From NCBI GenBank assembly GCA_963576735.1, contig OY755170.1, positions 24,040,875-24,104,874 of the forward strand: a stretch of 64,000 nt of DNA, in the 5' to 3' direction. A program made the position numbers and the translations under genes. Positions 1 to 10,885 of this stretch are shown here, in pieces (positions within the stretch are counted from its first letter, which is position 1; the number at the start of each line of letters is the position of its first letter). The notes under the pieces were generated by a model. It made no database searches, was not told the DNA's origin, and saw only the letters and a list, made by a program, of their open reading frames with translations. The DNA is from Bedellia somnulentella. Its lineage: Eukaryota; Arthropoda; Insecta; Lepidoptera; Bedelliidae.

Positions 1-58
1 CCTTAGCTCTGGCTACCCCTTCTAGGGATTTTTAGCCGTGAGTATATGTATGTATATA
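1..58 (+). repeat. SINE-A, 3' tail fragment
   Basis: The last ~60 bases of the family here called SINE-A: the segment ending in CTAGGGATTT, then GCCGTGAGTATATG and a TATG-type tail. The 5' part lies outside the window. The next ~80 bases are plain A+T-rich sequence. Confidence 0.85.
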
Positions 59-137
59 TGTTATATTTTTTTGTATTTATAATTAGATATATTTTTTTAT
101 TTTTCATAATGAGTAATTACATCAAAAGCCATTCAAT

Positions 138-505
138 TTATAGAGTTAGAGCTTCCCTGTAAACAATATTTGACGTTGTTGTATTTTGGGGCAGCAAAAT
201 AAATTGATGTTCAGGAGCTCCCACCCGCGACAGGCCAACGTACAGTTGACCGTGAGTAAAACAATTCTTTCGCAGGTCAATCCCTACTAATTTGAAGGTT
301 TGGCCTTGGGACTTATTAATTGTTAAAGCAAAAGATGTTTTAACCGGAAATTGTAGCCGTTTAAATGGAATTGGCAGATCAGTTGGGATCATCGGTATCC
401 TCGGTATATGAGCTTATTGACCGGCTGCTGGGCCAGTGATAATAGTCGCTACAATTAAATTTTACTTTAACTCTTTGATAAGCAGCCTCCCGTACCCCTT
501 CGTGA
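138..505 (-). pseudogene. Helitron Pif1-like helicase, C-terminal remnant
   Basis: The minus strand encodes the end of a rolling-circle transposon helicase (ATP-driven DNA unwinding by the RepHel protein). From about 500 downwards the frame reads RLLIKELK, a stop, then NLIVATIITGPAAGQ, a second stop, then HIPRIPMIPTDLP. The intact final frame (138-392) holds the late helicase motifs FALTINKSQGQT and HGQLYVGLSRV and the typical C-terminal NIVYREAL. At least two in-frame stops show it is dead. Only ~120 codons remain, and homology fades near 505. No Helitron 3' hairpin with CTAG is visible between 60 and 137, so the element's end is lost or degraded. Confidence 0.85.
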
Positions 506-935
506 CGCCTGCAACAACTTACTATGCATAGCTAATCGAGCGGAGTTTTATCTATTTTTTTTAATTCGAGATAACTTTCGAATGGAATTTTCGAATCGAA
601 TAATTCAAAAAGTAATATAAGGGTATTAAAATTGTAGTACATAATTTTATTCTATTGTCAATAGTTTTCGTAGCGCACGCGATGTAAGGTTTTTTTTTTG
701 GTATTTCTTTAACACCTTGGGTTACATTTTTGAAGTTTACGTAAGGATTTCTAAATTTTTTGAAAATGAAATATGTCCTATGTCACTCGGAAATAGTGTA
801 GCATCAAAACAGTGAAAGAATTTTTCAAATCCGTCCAGTAGTTTTGGAGCCTATTCAATTCAAACAAACAAACAAACAAAAAATCAAACCTTTCCTCTTT
901 ATAATATTAGTATAGATATAGACTACGCACGCACA
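506..935. repeat. A+T-rich interspersed repeat with AAAC run
   Basis: No coding sequence. The stretch holds an (AAAC)5-like run at about 862-881 and the phrase ATAATATTAGTATAGAT at about 902-918, which resembles the terminal phrase of lepidopteran non-autonomous Helitron or LINE repeats. Family assignment is uncertain. Confidence 0.45.
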
Positions 936-1107
936 CGCACACTACGTTATCTTTTGCACCTAACCATTCACGAATCAGACTATTTCTCAGTCTCATTCCC
1001 TTTCTTTCACATGACTCACATGCAATTTACATCATTAACTCCAACGCTTCCGCCGAATATGCAAGTAGTACATGATCGTCAGCGTATAAAATATTTTTTA
1101 ACAAAAA

Positions 1108-1600
1108 CAAACCGACTTCAAAGCAGAAAAATCAAAAACTAAAAAACCGAAAAATGGTTAATTTAACACAAAGTGGAACATGGAAAATAAATAATCAAGT
1201 ACTAAAAAGTAAGAAATAAGGTTTTTAATTAAATATGAGTACTATGATTTACACCTTAGGAATTTCTTTATTCCACACGCGGCAGTCAACCTACCTAAAT
1301 CTTAAATTAAATTAATATGTGAGTCGGTGCCAGCCTGCGTGATAATAAATGGTTATTTCGCACGACGCAAGTAAATGTACAATGTAGGATACCTTCATGG
1401 TAGGGTAAATTGATTTTTGTAAGTATAAACTTTGAAACGTTAGGCAAAATAGTGTTTAGATTGTAATAATCAGAGATAGATAGTAGGGTGAATTTTATTT
1501 TATTTGATTGGCACCGACTCAAAAATTAGTTTCAGAGAATTTTAAGATTTAGGTAGGTTGAACTGACGCGTGTGGAATAAAGAAATTCCTGAGGTGTTAA
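1108..1600. mobile_element. Foldback MITE, copy 1
   Basis: Inverted arms at about 1251-1308 and 1541-1598 pair over more than 50 bases (ACACCTTAGGAATTTC against its complement), and an inner inverted pair surrounds GAGTCGGTGCCAG. The left arm extends to about 1108 (AAACCGACTTCAA), but the matching outer right arm is missing. The same family occurs at 38825-39809 with both outer arms. Non-coding; the transposase source is unknown. Confidence 0.8.
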
Positions 1601-1644
1601 TATTTATATAGTTTTTTATAATATCTCGAACACGGTGGGGTACA

Positions 1645-2982
1645 GCCTTTGACTATAAACACTATAGACAGAGTCATAATGCAACGGGAGGGTACCTCTT
1701 TTAGAAAGCAATATTTTTCCCTGTAATGTTGCGATCACTAGGAAACAATTACCCCAAAATACTAAAATCACCATTCTAAAAGCTACTTTTTAATTTAAAA
1801 TTGATTACGTCAATTTATTGTTTAATTAAAGGTTTACTGTTTACTATATTATTTCCTGCAATCTTATAATTAAACATACTTGCTCCTAGTATTATACAAT
1901 CTTTTTTGTTTAATTTTACCATTTATACTGATGTTTAATACACTGTGAAATCTAAAGCATTGTACTAACTTTCAGGGATGAATCTTCCCATGATTATGAA
2001 TAAATTTTTGTACGGGACTAACTTTTTTACTGGACAAAAAAAATTTTGCTGTTCCATAAGTCCAAGTTATGTAAATATCATACGGGTCATGGGTATAGTG
2101 GGGTCTATGTTTGTATTTTGAAAAATAAAAGACAGCACTATTTTATACATGAGTTTTATTGCATTATTTACTATTGACCTTTAAACAAAATCAGTTTCGT
2201 GTGAAAATTTCGAATTCTCTCGTCTAGTCACATTTTTCAAAAGATGATGTATTCGTACATCTAAGTATTTTAAAGCTATAACCTTTATTAACAGCACAAG
2301 GTGGTTTTCGAACGGATTTTGGTCTCTGATGTGGTCGTTTAATGTCGGAAATATTCTTTTACCTAAATTCTTTTTCAAAACAACTGCGACCATTTGAGCC
2401 AAAGCTTTGTCTTTGGACAAAAACGAGTAGCCTTTCAATTTTATAGTATGCCTCAAAACTTTGATTGGTTTCCAGTTGCATCTTCCAGTGGCCGCAATCC
2501 ATTTTTCTCGTAGATTCGGGTGTTTAGGAAAACTGTAATGAATACGAAGAAATTAAATAAATATAACAAATTTATTACTTACTAATTCCGTAGATAACAA
2601 TTGGAAATCATTCAGCGTCGCTATAGCGCGACGAAATACATAAAATACTCACTCATTAACATCAGTTTACTAATTTAAAAAAAATACCCTAACAACAGGG
2701 TAGGATGAAAACGTGAATTATGGCAACACTGAGACACTGCATATTTTTAGGTTATGCTATTAAAAAATTGCTCAAAATAACTAAAGAAAATGCTAGTAAT
2801 CTAGTTCAACGTAATTAACATTTAATCACTTATTTTCTGATCGCGCAATACAGAAAAACATTGAAAACCCACTCACTTGTGGAAAGTCAATACTTCGATG
2901 TGCCTTTAGCCCTTATTTAAGGCTTCTCGTTTTAAAATGGATGACGTAACATCGCTCTGTCTATAGTGTTTATAGTCAAAGG
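1645..2982 (-). mobile_element. THAP-type DNA transposon, 1.34 kb, with 28-bp TIRs
   Basis: Perfect 28-bp inverted repeats at 1646-1673 and 2955-2982 (CTTTGACTATAAACACTATA within both) bound a 1.34-kb unit. GTACA directly flanks both ends (1640-1644 and 2983-2987) and may be the target duplication. The inside encodes a THAP-domain fragment and a C-terminal segment on the minus strand. P-type transposases use a THAP domain to bind DNA (family knowledge), so a P-like element is my first reading. P elements normally duplicate 8 bp, which is not clear here, so the superfamily is open. Confidence 0.75.
2181..2540 (-). pseudogene. THAP-domain transposase-like fragment
   Basis: After an acceptor-like tract (ATTACAG) at about 2540, the minus strand reads FPKHPNLREKWIAATGR, the middle of a C2CH THAP zinc finger (the proline and the conserved tryptophan of RKW). 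It then runs into a lysine-rich tail ending ENSKFSHETDFV and a stop at 2181-2183. The first cysteine pair should lie in an upstream exon; the sequence at 2880-2950 ends in a donor-like AAGTGAGT but shows no convincing cysteine pair. The catalytic core of a full transposase is absent, so this is a deletion derivative or a reduced protein. It lies wholly inside the TIRs of 1645-2982. Confidence 0.65.
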
Positions 2983-3050
2983 GTACAACATTCCGAGGAT
3001 GACAGGTGGCAGCTGTCATAATCTGCACAGGCAATGACGTAATGTCTGAA

Positions 3051-3455
3051 TCAATCAACCGTTTCGGTGATCTCCTCAGTCTCCTCCTCCTCTGTATCCA
3101 AAGCTTCTCCTATATTAGCGACAAGAGCTAGTCTCTGCATATTAAATTTGGGGCAGCTCATAACTATATGGGTCAAGTCTGCCTCATAAGCTGCACAGTA
3201 AGTGCATTTGCTATTGTCAATTATTTTCATTCTATGTAAATGGGCAGGTGTTTGGCAGTGTTCAAATCTCAGGCGATTTAGTATGGTTATGTATTTTCGC
3301 TCATTGGCATCCTTATGGTTATGATACCATGGTTTACTTGGTAGTTCCTTTTGGATCTCCGCATACCATCTTCCTTTACATTTCGAGATATCCTTGTGGT
3401 GTTCGTTACACAGTTGTCTTTTCATGATTTTCAACTTCATGTGTACGAGGGGCAT
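3051..3455 (-). pseudogene. Non-LTR retrotransposon ORF2, C-terminal end
   Basis: A 134-codon frame with the region downstream of RNase H in Jockey/I-type LINE ORF2 proteins: KGRWYAEIQKELPSKPWY, then NRLRFEHCQTPAHLHRM, then a zinc-binding CTYC-x8-H-x4-C arrangement (CTYCAAYEADLTHIVMSC). It ends with an acidic tail (EEEETEEITE) at 3051. Reverse transcriptase and endonuclease are missing, so this is a 5'-truncated insertion, the usual result of incomplete target-primed reverse transcription. Confidence 0.8.
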
Positions 3456-3639
3456 GCCAATAGAAGTTAGATACTCTTTTCTTATTTAATTGACACTGGC
3501 CAGCTATACACCATCTTATAGGCTGGATTTTTATTGAAATATTTGAAAATAGAACACACTTCTTTAACTTATTTTTTATTTGAATGAGCATCATTTTTCC
3601 GAGAATCTGGCGGGTATTCACTTGCAACCACGGCCTTAT

Positions 3640-4088
3640 GACTCCTCTAGTTTGTTTTTGACCTTAGGGTAGATATGGGGTAGATTGATACTGACAGTAT
3701 TATTTGTTTTTATCCTTGTTTCATTTTAGAACAGGGTAAGATATAAACTATGCAGCCTATAGTGTTAAATGAGTCATAAATCCTAGATGTTTAAATATAA
3801 ACCTAAACTAACTCAAGGAAGGTAATCTTTGTCGTATGCATAAAAATGTTGAATGTGTAAGTACCTATGGCACTAAAAATAGTCCGGTACACTCTTCGAC
3901 GCTACTTATAATTATCATTATGTTCTATTTATTTTATGATGAGTGCACATTTTCTGTCTTTATATGTATATATTTTCTGACTGCAAAGCAAGTACGTATA
4001 ATTTAATGTAATGTATGTTGTGACTACATTCCATCTTAACACATCAACTACTGAACTGAAAACTATTTTGGATGGAAATCGGATGCAA
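3640..4088. other. No recognisable feature
   Basis: A+T-rich sequence with no convincing reading frame, inverted repeat or SINE match. Confidence 0.5.
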
Positions 4089-4138
4089 AAAATAAAGTCC
4101 AAGCGGACGAAGTCGTGGGCAAAAAGCTTGTTGTGGAA
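4089..4138 (+). mobile_element. Degenerate Helitron 3' end
   Basis: AAGCGGACGAAGTCGTGGGC followed by AAAAAGCTTGT resembles the hairpin and CTAGT terminus of non-autonomous Helitrons (compare 33205-33241 and 44240-44272), with CTAG decayed to CTTG. No 5' end was identified. Confidence 0.45.
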
Positions 4139-4144
4139 TAAATA

Positions 4145-4172
4145 ACATACATACATACATATACTCACGGCT
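4145..4172 (-). repeat. SINE-A tail, minus orientation
   Basis: (CATA)n followed by TATACTCACGGCTATAAAT, the complement of the SINE-A 3' end. It is cut short directly by a plus-strand SINE-A copy. Confidence 0.75.
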
Positions 4173-4177
4173 ATAAA

Positions 4178-4425
4178 TTCGGCTGTGTAGTGTCAGCTTA
4201 GAATAGCACTACCCCATTTCCTCCCGTGTGTGCTTTTAAGAGGCGGCTAACGGTATTACGACTATTTAAGTGGTTTTCAGGCGAAGTTATTGGAGACCCG
4301 TCACAAACTTTCTTTTTACAATCGTTTCTCCACTTAATTTCCAAAAGTGGCTGAAGAATTTCTTTTTCTGAAGCTCTAGCTACCGCTTTTGGGGATTTAT
4401 GGCCGTGAGTATATGAATTTATGTA
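4178..4425 (+). mobile_element. SINE-A, near full-length, diverged
   Basis: Runs from the 5' hallmark CTGTGTAGTGTCAGCTTAG through GGAGACCCGTCAC and CCAAAAGTGGCTGAAG to GGCCGTGAGTATATGAAT. Many substitutions mark an old copy. It abuts a minus-orientation tail, giving a head-to-tail-broken pair. Confidence 0.85.
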
Positions 4426-4439
4426 AGAAATAAGCACTT

Positions 4440-6718
4440 TTGTTTTCCCCCAAGGACCTATGTGGTCTCAGCTCTCTCTAGTTCGCAGCTGGCATTACTT
4501 ACTACTATAACGCATTGGAGAACCATTTAGTCATTCTTTCGTTAAAATAAAAACAAAACATGCCAAAAGCAAAGGTGTACACGTCAAAGACTAGTCTTGT
4601 CGATAGCTAGGGCAGTGGTTAGTCTGATTACGTAGTAGGGCCGTTTTCAAAAAAAATGGCTCGTTACTTAAGTGGAAGCAAAAAATATAATACGCAAAAT
4701 CTGCACAACATTGATGATAAACTCGAAGATTATTAAATATATTATCTAAATTTAATAAATAAAACATACATTTATTATAAAATTTAACGAAAAAATTAAT
4801 CTATTTTCAGAAGTAGTCTTTGATTCTTTCCATTAAGTAACTTTTTGGTTTGGGGTTTATACAAACAATACATTGTTTTTTTTTGTATAATTAATTATTT
4901 ATTAATTAAAATAATCAAACCTTGTTTTTAAATTAGTATAAATCTTAAAATATATCACAAACATTATTGAGAATTTTTCAGTTAAACATCCGTTACGTCA
5001 CTTTGTGCCAGTAACAGTATAACAAAATATCTTATTCTAAGTTTAATAGTCAAGTTAACGTCATTTTGAGATAAAACAAAGTAAAGTTTATATAATCTTA
5101 ACAAAAATGTAGCGCTTAAACTACTATAAACTAATATAATTTAAAGAAAACTTAAATTTTAAATCACATTTTAATAGGACAGTTACTTAGGTGGAACACA
5201 ATGTTACTAATAGGAATATATAAGGCTACGTGTACTATGTACGTTAAAAAAATATTTCCCTCTTTTTAGTAGAAGTCGGTATAATTCTATAAATTACTTT
5301 TTTTATTTCATTTTTTTAACTTCAGTTGAAGGTAGTAGTAGATTGATACTTGGAACTTGTATTACGATTAAGAACTACTGAATCGATTTTGATAAGAATT
5401 GCAGTGTACCTATGTATGAACTGAAAAAGAATATTGAATAGACGTAGCAAACGTAGTAAACGTTAAGCAAAGACAAATATTGCTCTAATATACATAATAT
5501 ATATTTAAGTCTCTCAAAAACTAATTAACTCATTTTGATGAAACTTGAGCTGTTCTCCAATATGAGTATACCTTGTTCAAAAAACTAAAAACTAATCACA
5601 TTGTTCACTACACACACACACACACACATACACCAATGATCCATATTTATCTCTCTATTTCAAAAACTACAGAACCGATTTTGATGAAACTTGTACTGTA
5701 CCCTAAGGAGTATACCTCGTTCAACAAAAAAAATATTCTGAAATCCGACTTTTACTTTAGGAGATATGAGCGGACAAACATACAAACATACATACAAGAA
5801 ATTTTTCACACGTATTTAGAAGCTGATATAGACTAACATATCCAAAAATTGTGCAAATCCGACAATATTACATACATACAGGTCAAATTGATAATCTCCT
5901 TTTTTTTTAAGTTGGTTAAAAATATCTCCTTGCAGACACGTCCTTATGATTCCATTAAGTAACGTCCACGGTCCACCTATATGTAACGTTCCTTAATGGA
6001 TGTTACGAATCCTAACCTCAAATTATTGCTAATTATTGTTTGACTATTAAAAAACAAAAGATTCGTAATTACTTATACAAAAAATAATCAGGGATAACTA
6101 AACTGCAACTTCTGATAAGTATGTATATACTAATTTCATTACTTACCAATTAATGGGCCGTTCTTAATGGAACAATTTTTTGGCACTATGTCACCCCAAC
6201 AAACAACGTAACGAAATGCGGCAAAACAAGCGGGAACAAGATGGCGGGACGATTCAAAATAGAATCCATGTTACCATGGCTAAAAAACAATAACCATAAG
6301 AAGTTTTTTACCCGTCTTCCTTTTATTTGTATTGCCAATTTTTATCGTTACTTAGCCGGAAATTCCGCCATTCCAGTTTTAAAGGACAAACTTTAAACTC
6401 AGTTTATTAATTCAATAACTATTAACACATATAATATTTACTAAGAAATAAATAACGAAACAGTTTTGTTTGGACTGAAAACCATACATTATATTTAAAA
6501 TTATTTTTGGGTCATTTTAATGCGCTGTAAACATAACAGAATGTTAGGTGGACATATAAATTTGCGTGTACCTTTAATACATTTTTGCCAATATTTTATT
6601 ATAACAGATATATCTTTAGAAATGTATTATATTTAATTATAATAATTAATGCTTTTTCTTTTAGAAATATTTATCTAAATAGTGAAATGTGAAAAGGTTG
6701 CTGAGATATTAATTATCA
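4440..6718. other. A+T-rich interspersed repeats, no gene
   Basis: No supported coding sequence. An (AC)n run sits at about 5610-5628. Around it (5480-5900) is sequence of the widespread lepidopteran type (repeated phrases like ACCGATTTTGATGAAACTTG, then ACAAACATACAAACATACATA). Motifs like CCATTAAGTAAC and TTAATGGAAC recur near 4828, 5952 and 6172 in both orientations, suggesting decayed MITEs whose ends I could not pair. Confidence 0.45.
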
Positions 6719-6802
6719 AAGTTGGTGGACAACTCATTTTCGGGGTGCCATTTTTTTTTAAAAACGCTCAGAGTAATCTCTATATAGTTTGTGCTTGCAA
6801 CA

Positions 6803-7366
6803 ATGGAGCTCAGTCGACGTGATTTTCGAGCTATGATTTATTATGACTTTAAAAAGGTTTAAAGCCTCAAGAATGTTTTGAACTTTTGGCTTCTACTTTT
6901 GGTGAGTCTGCTTGCTCCCGAGCAACAGTATTCAATTGGTTTGCTGAATTTAAAAGAGGACGGGGATGTCTCGAAAATAAAGCGAATACAGGACGGCTGC
7001 CAACCGCGGTCACGCAAGAAAACGTTCGTGCAGTCGAAAAACTTTTTCGCGAAAACCAACGAATTACATATGTAGAGCTAGAGCGAGAACTAGGAATTGG
7101 ATCAGCAGCAATGCAAACCATGATTCACGACCACCTTTCTCTCCGTAAACGTTGTTCGAGATGGGTGCCGCACAAACTTACCGATGAGCAAAAAGACCGT
7201 CGGGTGGATTGGTGCCTATTCATGGTAGATAAATTCAACGGAGGCGAGAAAAACGATTGATTTGATTTGAAAAAAAACGTATATGATATGATAAACTGAC
7301 TGGTGACGAATCATGGCTATATAACTATGATCCCGAATCAAAGCGATTTTCACAACTCAATTATTA
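6803..7366 (+). pseudogene. Mariner transposase, 5' half with frameshift
   Basis: ATG at 6803 begins MELSRRDFRAMIYYDFKK, the N-terminal helix-turn-helix region of mariner transposases. A frameshift near 6858 moves the frame to LKPQECFELLASTFGES and on through a second helix-turn-helix (TVFNWFAEFKRG) and the mariner signature WVPHKLT. A further frame change near 7260 precedes TGDESWLYNYDPESKR, which holds the first catalytic aspartate of the D,D34D triad. The remaining two catalytic aspartates and the 3' end are gone after about 7366. A mariner transposase is normally ~345 residues; about 190 remain. Dead copy. Confidence 0.88.
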
Positions 7367-7370
7367 ACTC

Positions 7371-8150
7371 TAGCTCTGGTGTTAAGCCGCACTATCATAA
7401 CATAGTGCTGCGCCTTTCCCAAAGGGTTGGTAAAGAATATAATTAAAGGACTGTATTTTATAGGTGGCGACATCTGGTGTGAAAGTATGGACATTAAAAC
7501 CATCAGAGGCATATTGATATGTTAAGATAGATCTTACTACTGCTCAATAGATGTCGCTAGTAATTATGTAATATAGAATATTCTCGATCAATGTAAAATA
7601 ACCGTTAGGAACATTAGAACTTTCTGTTTCTTCCAGAACATTCGAAATAATAGAGAACCGTTTTAACGGTCGATTTGCTATGTATTCTAGAAGCTTCCGC
7701 TATTGATGTACAGAGGGCACTTGCAGTGCCCAAGTATCGAAAATGATTATTACCATGGTATACCATCTCATACAAAATGTTTTTAATTACCTCTACGCTC
7801 AATAGATGGAGTTAAGATATAGTCGACTTATAAAATAAAAACTTGAAGTGGCTAATTGTCGTTTAAAAAGCCAAAAGACAGTTAGATAAATATAACATGG
7901 TAATTTATTTTGTCACTTAATACCATATAACATAAATTATTACAATTATAAGCAAAATTTAAAAAAACTGTATTTTTGTTTTTATGAAATTGTATTCCCA
8001 AATGATTATTGTAGAACTACATCTATTTAACTAAAATGTTTAGTAATTTCAACTACTGACAATAGATGGCGCCAAAATGAGATGGTGTTTATTGACGTAT
8101 CTTACTTGTTTTGATTTGCGTCCATCCAAGTAATCGAATTGGTGATAATT
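7371..8150. other. No gene; possible decayed LTR
   Basis: No reliable frame. The segment TGTAAAATAACCGTTAGG at about 7590 and the nearby TTCTAGAAGCTTCC resemble Copia-type LTR sequence, but no partner LTR, primer-binding site or polypurine tract was found. Confidence 0.3.
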
Positions 8151-8152
8151 GT

Positions 8153-8248
8153 CGACTTAAAATAACACTACCCTATAACTACTCGTGGGTGATTGCAAGA
8201 GGCGACTCACGGGGTATAGGGGCTTTTTACGTGATTTTAATTTTTTAT
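8153..8248 (+). mobile_element. SINE-A, 5' fragment
   Basis: The SINE-A 5' half (ACTTAAAATAACACTACCC, then AGAGGCGACTCACGGGGTA) is followed directly by a full SINE-B. SINE-B may have inserted into it, but the SINE-A 3' half is not found right after 8610. Confidence 0.75.
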
Positions 8249-8250
8249 AC

Positions 8251-8610
8251 AACCGTGATAGCCCAGTGGGTAGAACACTTGGTTATCGTGCAAGCGACTA
8301 GTGTTCGAATCCTGGGTCGGGCCTACACCAATTTATCTTTTCTAAAGACATATGTGTGGTTAATTTATCATGGTTGTTAACGGTGAGGGAAAACATCGTG
8401 AGGAAACCCACATGGCTGAGTTGTACTTAGTCATGTGACAGTGTATTCGTACAAAACGGCGATAGGCCTGCCCCTTATCACGTGAGTACACTGTCCATGC
8501 AAAACGTGGGTACTCTGAACACCAGGTGACAAAGTCACGTGATGTTCAGAAGTATTAGTACCTCTGCCAACCCCTTCGGGGATATTCGGCGTGAACGTTT
8601 ATGTTATGTT
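8251..8610 (+). mobile_element. SINE-B, full-length tRNA-derived SINE
   Basis: The internal RNA polymerase III promoter is clear: A box TAGCCCAGTGGG at 8259-8270 and B box TGTTCGAATCC at 8302-8312. A conserved ~300-bp body follows (GTGAGGGAAAACATCGTGAGG, then CACGTGAGTACACTGTCC), then CGGCGTGAACGTTTATGTTATG at the tail. The promoter boxes match a tRNA-derived head; the body is presumably taken from a partner LINE (inference). Confidence 0.92.
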
Positions 8611-8667
8611 TAATTTTTTAACGACCTCGGCGTACACGTTTGGACCAAAGAGAGACTGTGCTTAAAA

Positions 8668-8756
8668 AGACAAGTGTCCCAAGTTTGTCAGGGCCGTACA
8701 AAGTGGCGATCGATAGTATCTAACTATCCCAATGTGAACTAACGGCGTAATATATA
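8668..8756 (+). repeat. RTE-type LINE 3' end
   Basis: Reads GGGCCGTACAAAGTGGCGATCG, CTATCCCAATGTGAACTAACGGCG, then TATATATG. This is the 3' end shared with the coding copies at 23523-23845 and 59058-59220. Heavily 5'-truncated. Confidence 0.75.
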
Positions 8757-8821
8757 TGTAATTTTAATTCCTGCCGCTTCGCTCAAAAAAAGCTTGTTCC
8801 ATTTCTTATCACTATTTTTTA

Positions 8822-9051
8822 GGCGTGTAGTGTCGGTTTAAAATGTCGCTACCCCATTTCTTCCGGTGGGTGAACGTAAGAGGCGACTTAGGGTATTGGG
8901 GCTTTTAAGGGATTTTTGGAGGCCCATCACTAACGATAATTTATTTATACCATTTTCTACCCTATCAACTTTTAAATGTGACTAAGGAGTTTCTAGCTCT
9001 GCAGCTCTGGCTACCCCTTCTTGGGATTTATAGCCGTGAGTATATGTATGT
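8822..9051 (+). mobile_element. SINE-A, near full-length
   Basis: Starts GGCGTGTAGTGTCGGTTTA and ends GCCGTGAGTATATGTATGTATG, with a small internal deletion in the mid region (GATTTTTGGAGGCCCATC). A SINE-B inserted at its tail (next entry). Confidence 0.88.
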
Positions 9052-9064
9052 ATGTTATTTTTCT

Positions 9065-9448
9065 TTTACGCAACCGTGATAGCCCAGTGGGTAGAACACT
9101 CGGTTATCGTGCAAACGACTAGTGTTCAAATCCTGAGTCGGGCCTACACCAATTTGTCTTTTCTAAAGACATATGTGTGGTTAATTTATCATGGTTGTTA
9201 ACGGTGAGGGAAAACATCGTGAGGAAACCCACATGGCTGAGTTGTACTTAGTCATGTGACAGTGTATTCGTACAAAACGGCGATAGGCCTGCCCCCTATC
9301 ACGTGAGTACGCTGTCCATGCAAAACGTGGGTACTCTGAACACCAGGTGACAAAGTCACGTGATGTTCAGAAGTATTAGTACCTCTGCCTACCCCTCTCG
9401 GGGATATTCGGCGTGAACGTTTATGTTATGTTATGTTTATGTTATGTT
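9065..9448 (+). mobile_element. SINE-B with 13-bp target-site duplication
   Basis: A box at about 9079-9090 and B box TGTTCAAATCC at 9123-9133, followed by the full body and a tail of repeated TTATG/TTTATG units. ATGTTATTTTTCT occurs at 9052-9064 and again at 9449-9461: a 13-bp target duplication, direct evidence of LINE-machinery insertion. The insertion lies in the tail of the SINE-A at 8822-9051. Confidence 0.92.
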
Positions 9449-9496
9449 ATGTTATTTTTCTATCTGTTAGTACTTTGTTGTAGAAAGTTGATTTTT

Positions 9497-9560
9497 AATA
9501 TTAGTACCCCTGCCTGCACTACCGTCGGGGTCGGGGATTTGCGCTGTGAACGTTTGAATT
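9497..9560 (+). repeat. SINE-B 3' fragment, diverged
   Basis: TATTAGTACCCCTGCC, a region around GTCGGGGATTTG, and GTGAACGTTTGAATT correspond to the last ~65 bases of SINE-B, with a duplicated GTCGGG. Confidence 0.7.
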
Positions 9561-9582
9561 AATATTAATAACTCAGTGATTG

Positions 9583-9647
9583 ACTTTTTCGAAGCTTTGG
9601 CTACCCCTTCTATGGATTTTTAGTCGTAAGTATATTTATGTATGTAA
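9583..9647 (+). repeat. SINE-A 3' fragment
   Basis: CGAAGCTTTGGCTACCCCTT through GTCGTAAGTATATTTATGTATG: the 3' ~65 bases of SINE-A. Confidence 0.75.
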
Positions 9648-9865
9648 TAATGTTTTTTTAAGCCAGCCAACCAGGTATACAGCATTATGCATTATGATTA
9701 ACCAATGACATTTATAAGCATTTTCTGTTACTCTAACGGTATGAGAAATAATAATATGTATGTCAGTATGGCAAGATTGATAAATACTTTTTACAAATAG
9801 GATAAGTATTGTGTACTGTAGGTGTAGCGCGTAGGTACCTAGATAAATTAAAATATGTAGTTTAA

Positions 9866-10107
9866 TGACGACTTAGTAGCTCAGTGGGTAGAACACCGCT
9901 TATCTTGCAGACGACTAATTTTCTAACCCTGGGACATTGTATTTGTACAAAACAGCGATGGGCCTGCCCCCTATCACGTGAGTACACTGTTCGAGCAAAC
10001 CGTGGGGGTACTCTGAACACCCGATGACAATGTCACGTGATTATCAGAAGTATTGGTACCTCTGCCAACCCCGTTCGGGGATATTCGGCGTTAACGTTTG
10101 AGTTTGA
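9866..10107 (+). mobile_element. SINE-B with internal deletion
   Basis: A box TAGCTCAGTGGG at 9876-9887. The B box region is degraded (TTTTCTAACCCTGG), and the ~130 bases from the B box to the GTGTATTCG segment are deleted. The 3' half is present to GGCGTTAACGTTTGAG, where the tail unit is GTTTGAG instead of TTATG, so this may be a subfamily. Confidence 0.82.
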
Positions 10108-10201
10108 GTTAAATATCCGTATGATTGCAGTTGAAACAAGCTATAGATTTTTTCAATATAATATCATACTACTTTCAACATTTTCAAATTTATGTGGTGA
10201 A

Positions 10202-10885
10202 TCAATACATAGTATAAAACAAAGTCGCTTTCGCTGTATGTCCGTATGTATGCTTAGATCTTTAAAACTACGCAACGGATTTTGATGCTGTTTTTTTTAA
10301 TAGATAGAGTGATTCTTATGGAAGGTTTGTATGTATAATAAATGCATAATATAGTAGAGAGACACTGATAAATTTAAAGGTTTCTAATGTGATGTCGTAA
10401 ATAAGCACGTTTTTTGCGCTTATATTGCAAACGCTGGCTGAACCCTACGAGATAGACCAAAATAATGTACTACAGTATTGTTCACCTTAAAAAGTTTAAC
10501 AAAAACGTCCGCGATGGTATATGTCTATCTCTTAGGGATAACCCAGCATAACCATTTTTATTCTTTACTAAAAAATGGTTATTTACGAAGTGATTTTAAA
10601 CAATACAGCATTAATCCTTATCCAATGAAGTACCTTAAATAAATTGTGCATTTATTATAGATCAATATGCTTTTTACAGCATGTAATTTAAGTGAATATT
10701 ACCGAAGATATTACAAATTTAAAATGCAGGGTCGTAGTTGTTTGCGCCGGGCGGCGCGTGCCTATAAATAGTCTAAGCAAAACATGTTTGTATTGGCTAA
10801 TGACAAAAAAGCTGTGAACGTTGTGTATAAGGACATTCTGGTATATTTTGCATTGCACCCGTGCGAAGCCGGGGCGGGTCGCTAG
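10202..10885 (+). mobile_element. Non-autonomous Helitron, complete (684 bp)
   Basis: The 5' end A|TCAATACATAGTATAAAAC and 3' end GGCGGGTCGCTAG|T (CTAG at 10882-10885) fit Helitron rules: 5'-TC, 3'-CTAG, insertion between A and T, no target duplication. A short GC hairpin (CCCGTGCG, GGGGCGGG) precedes CTAG. The interior carries AAAACTACGCAACGGATTTT, typical of lepidopteran non-autonomous Helitrons, and has no helicase coding. The 3' end is firm; the 5' end is inferred from the TC rule. Confidence 0.75.

Noticed and set aside
5573..5836. 87-codon frame with HTHTHTH
   Set aside because: Runs through an (AC)n tract and a common interspersed repeat.
7590..7790. Copia-like LTR retrotransposon
   Set aside because: Only a vague resemblance; no paired LTR, primer-binding site, gag or pol.
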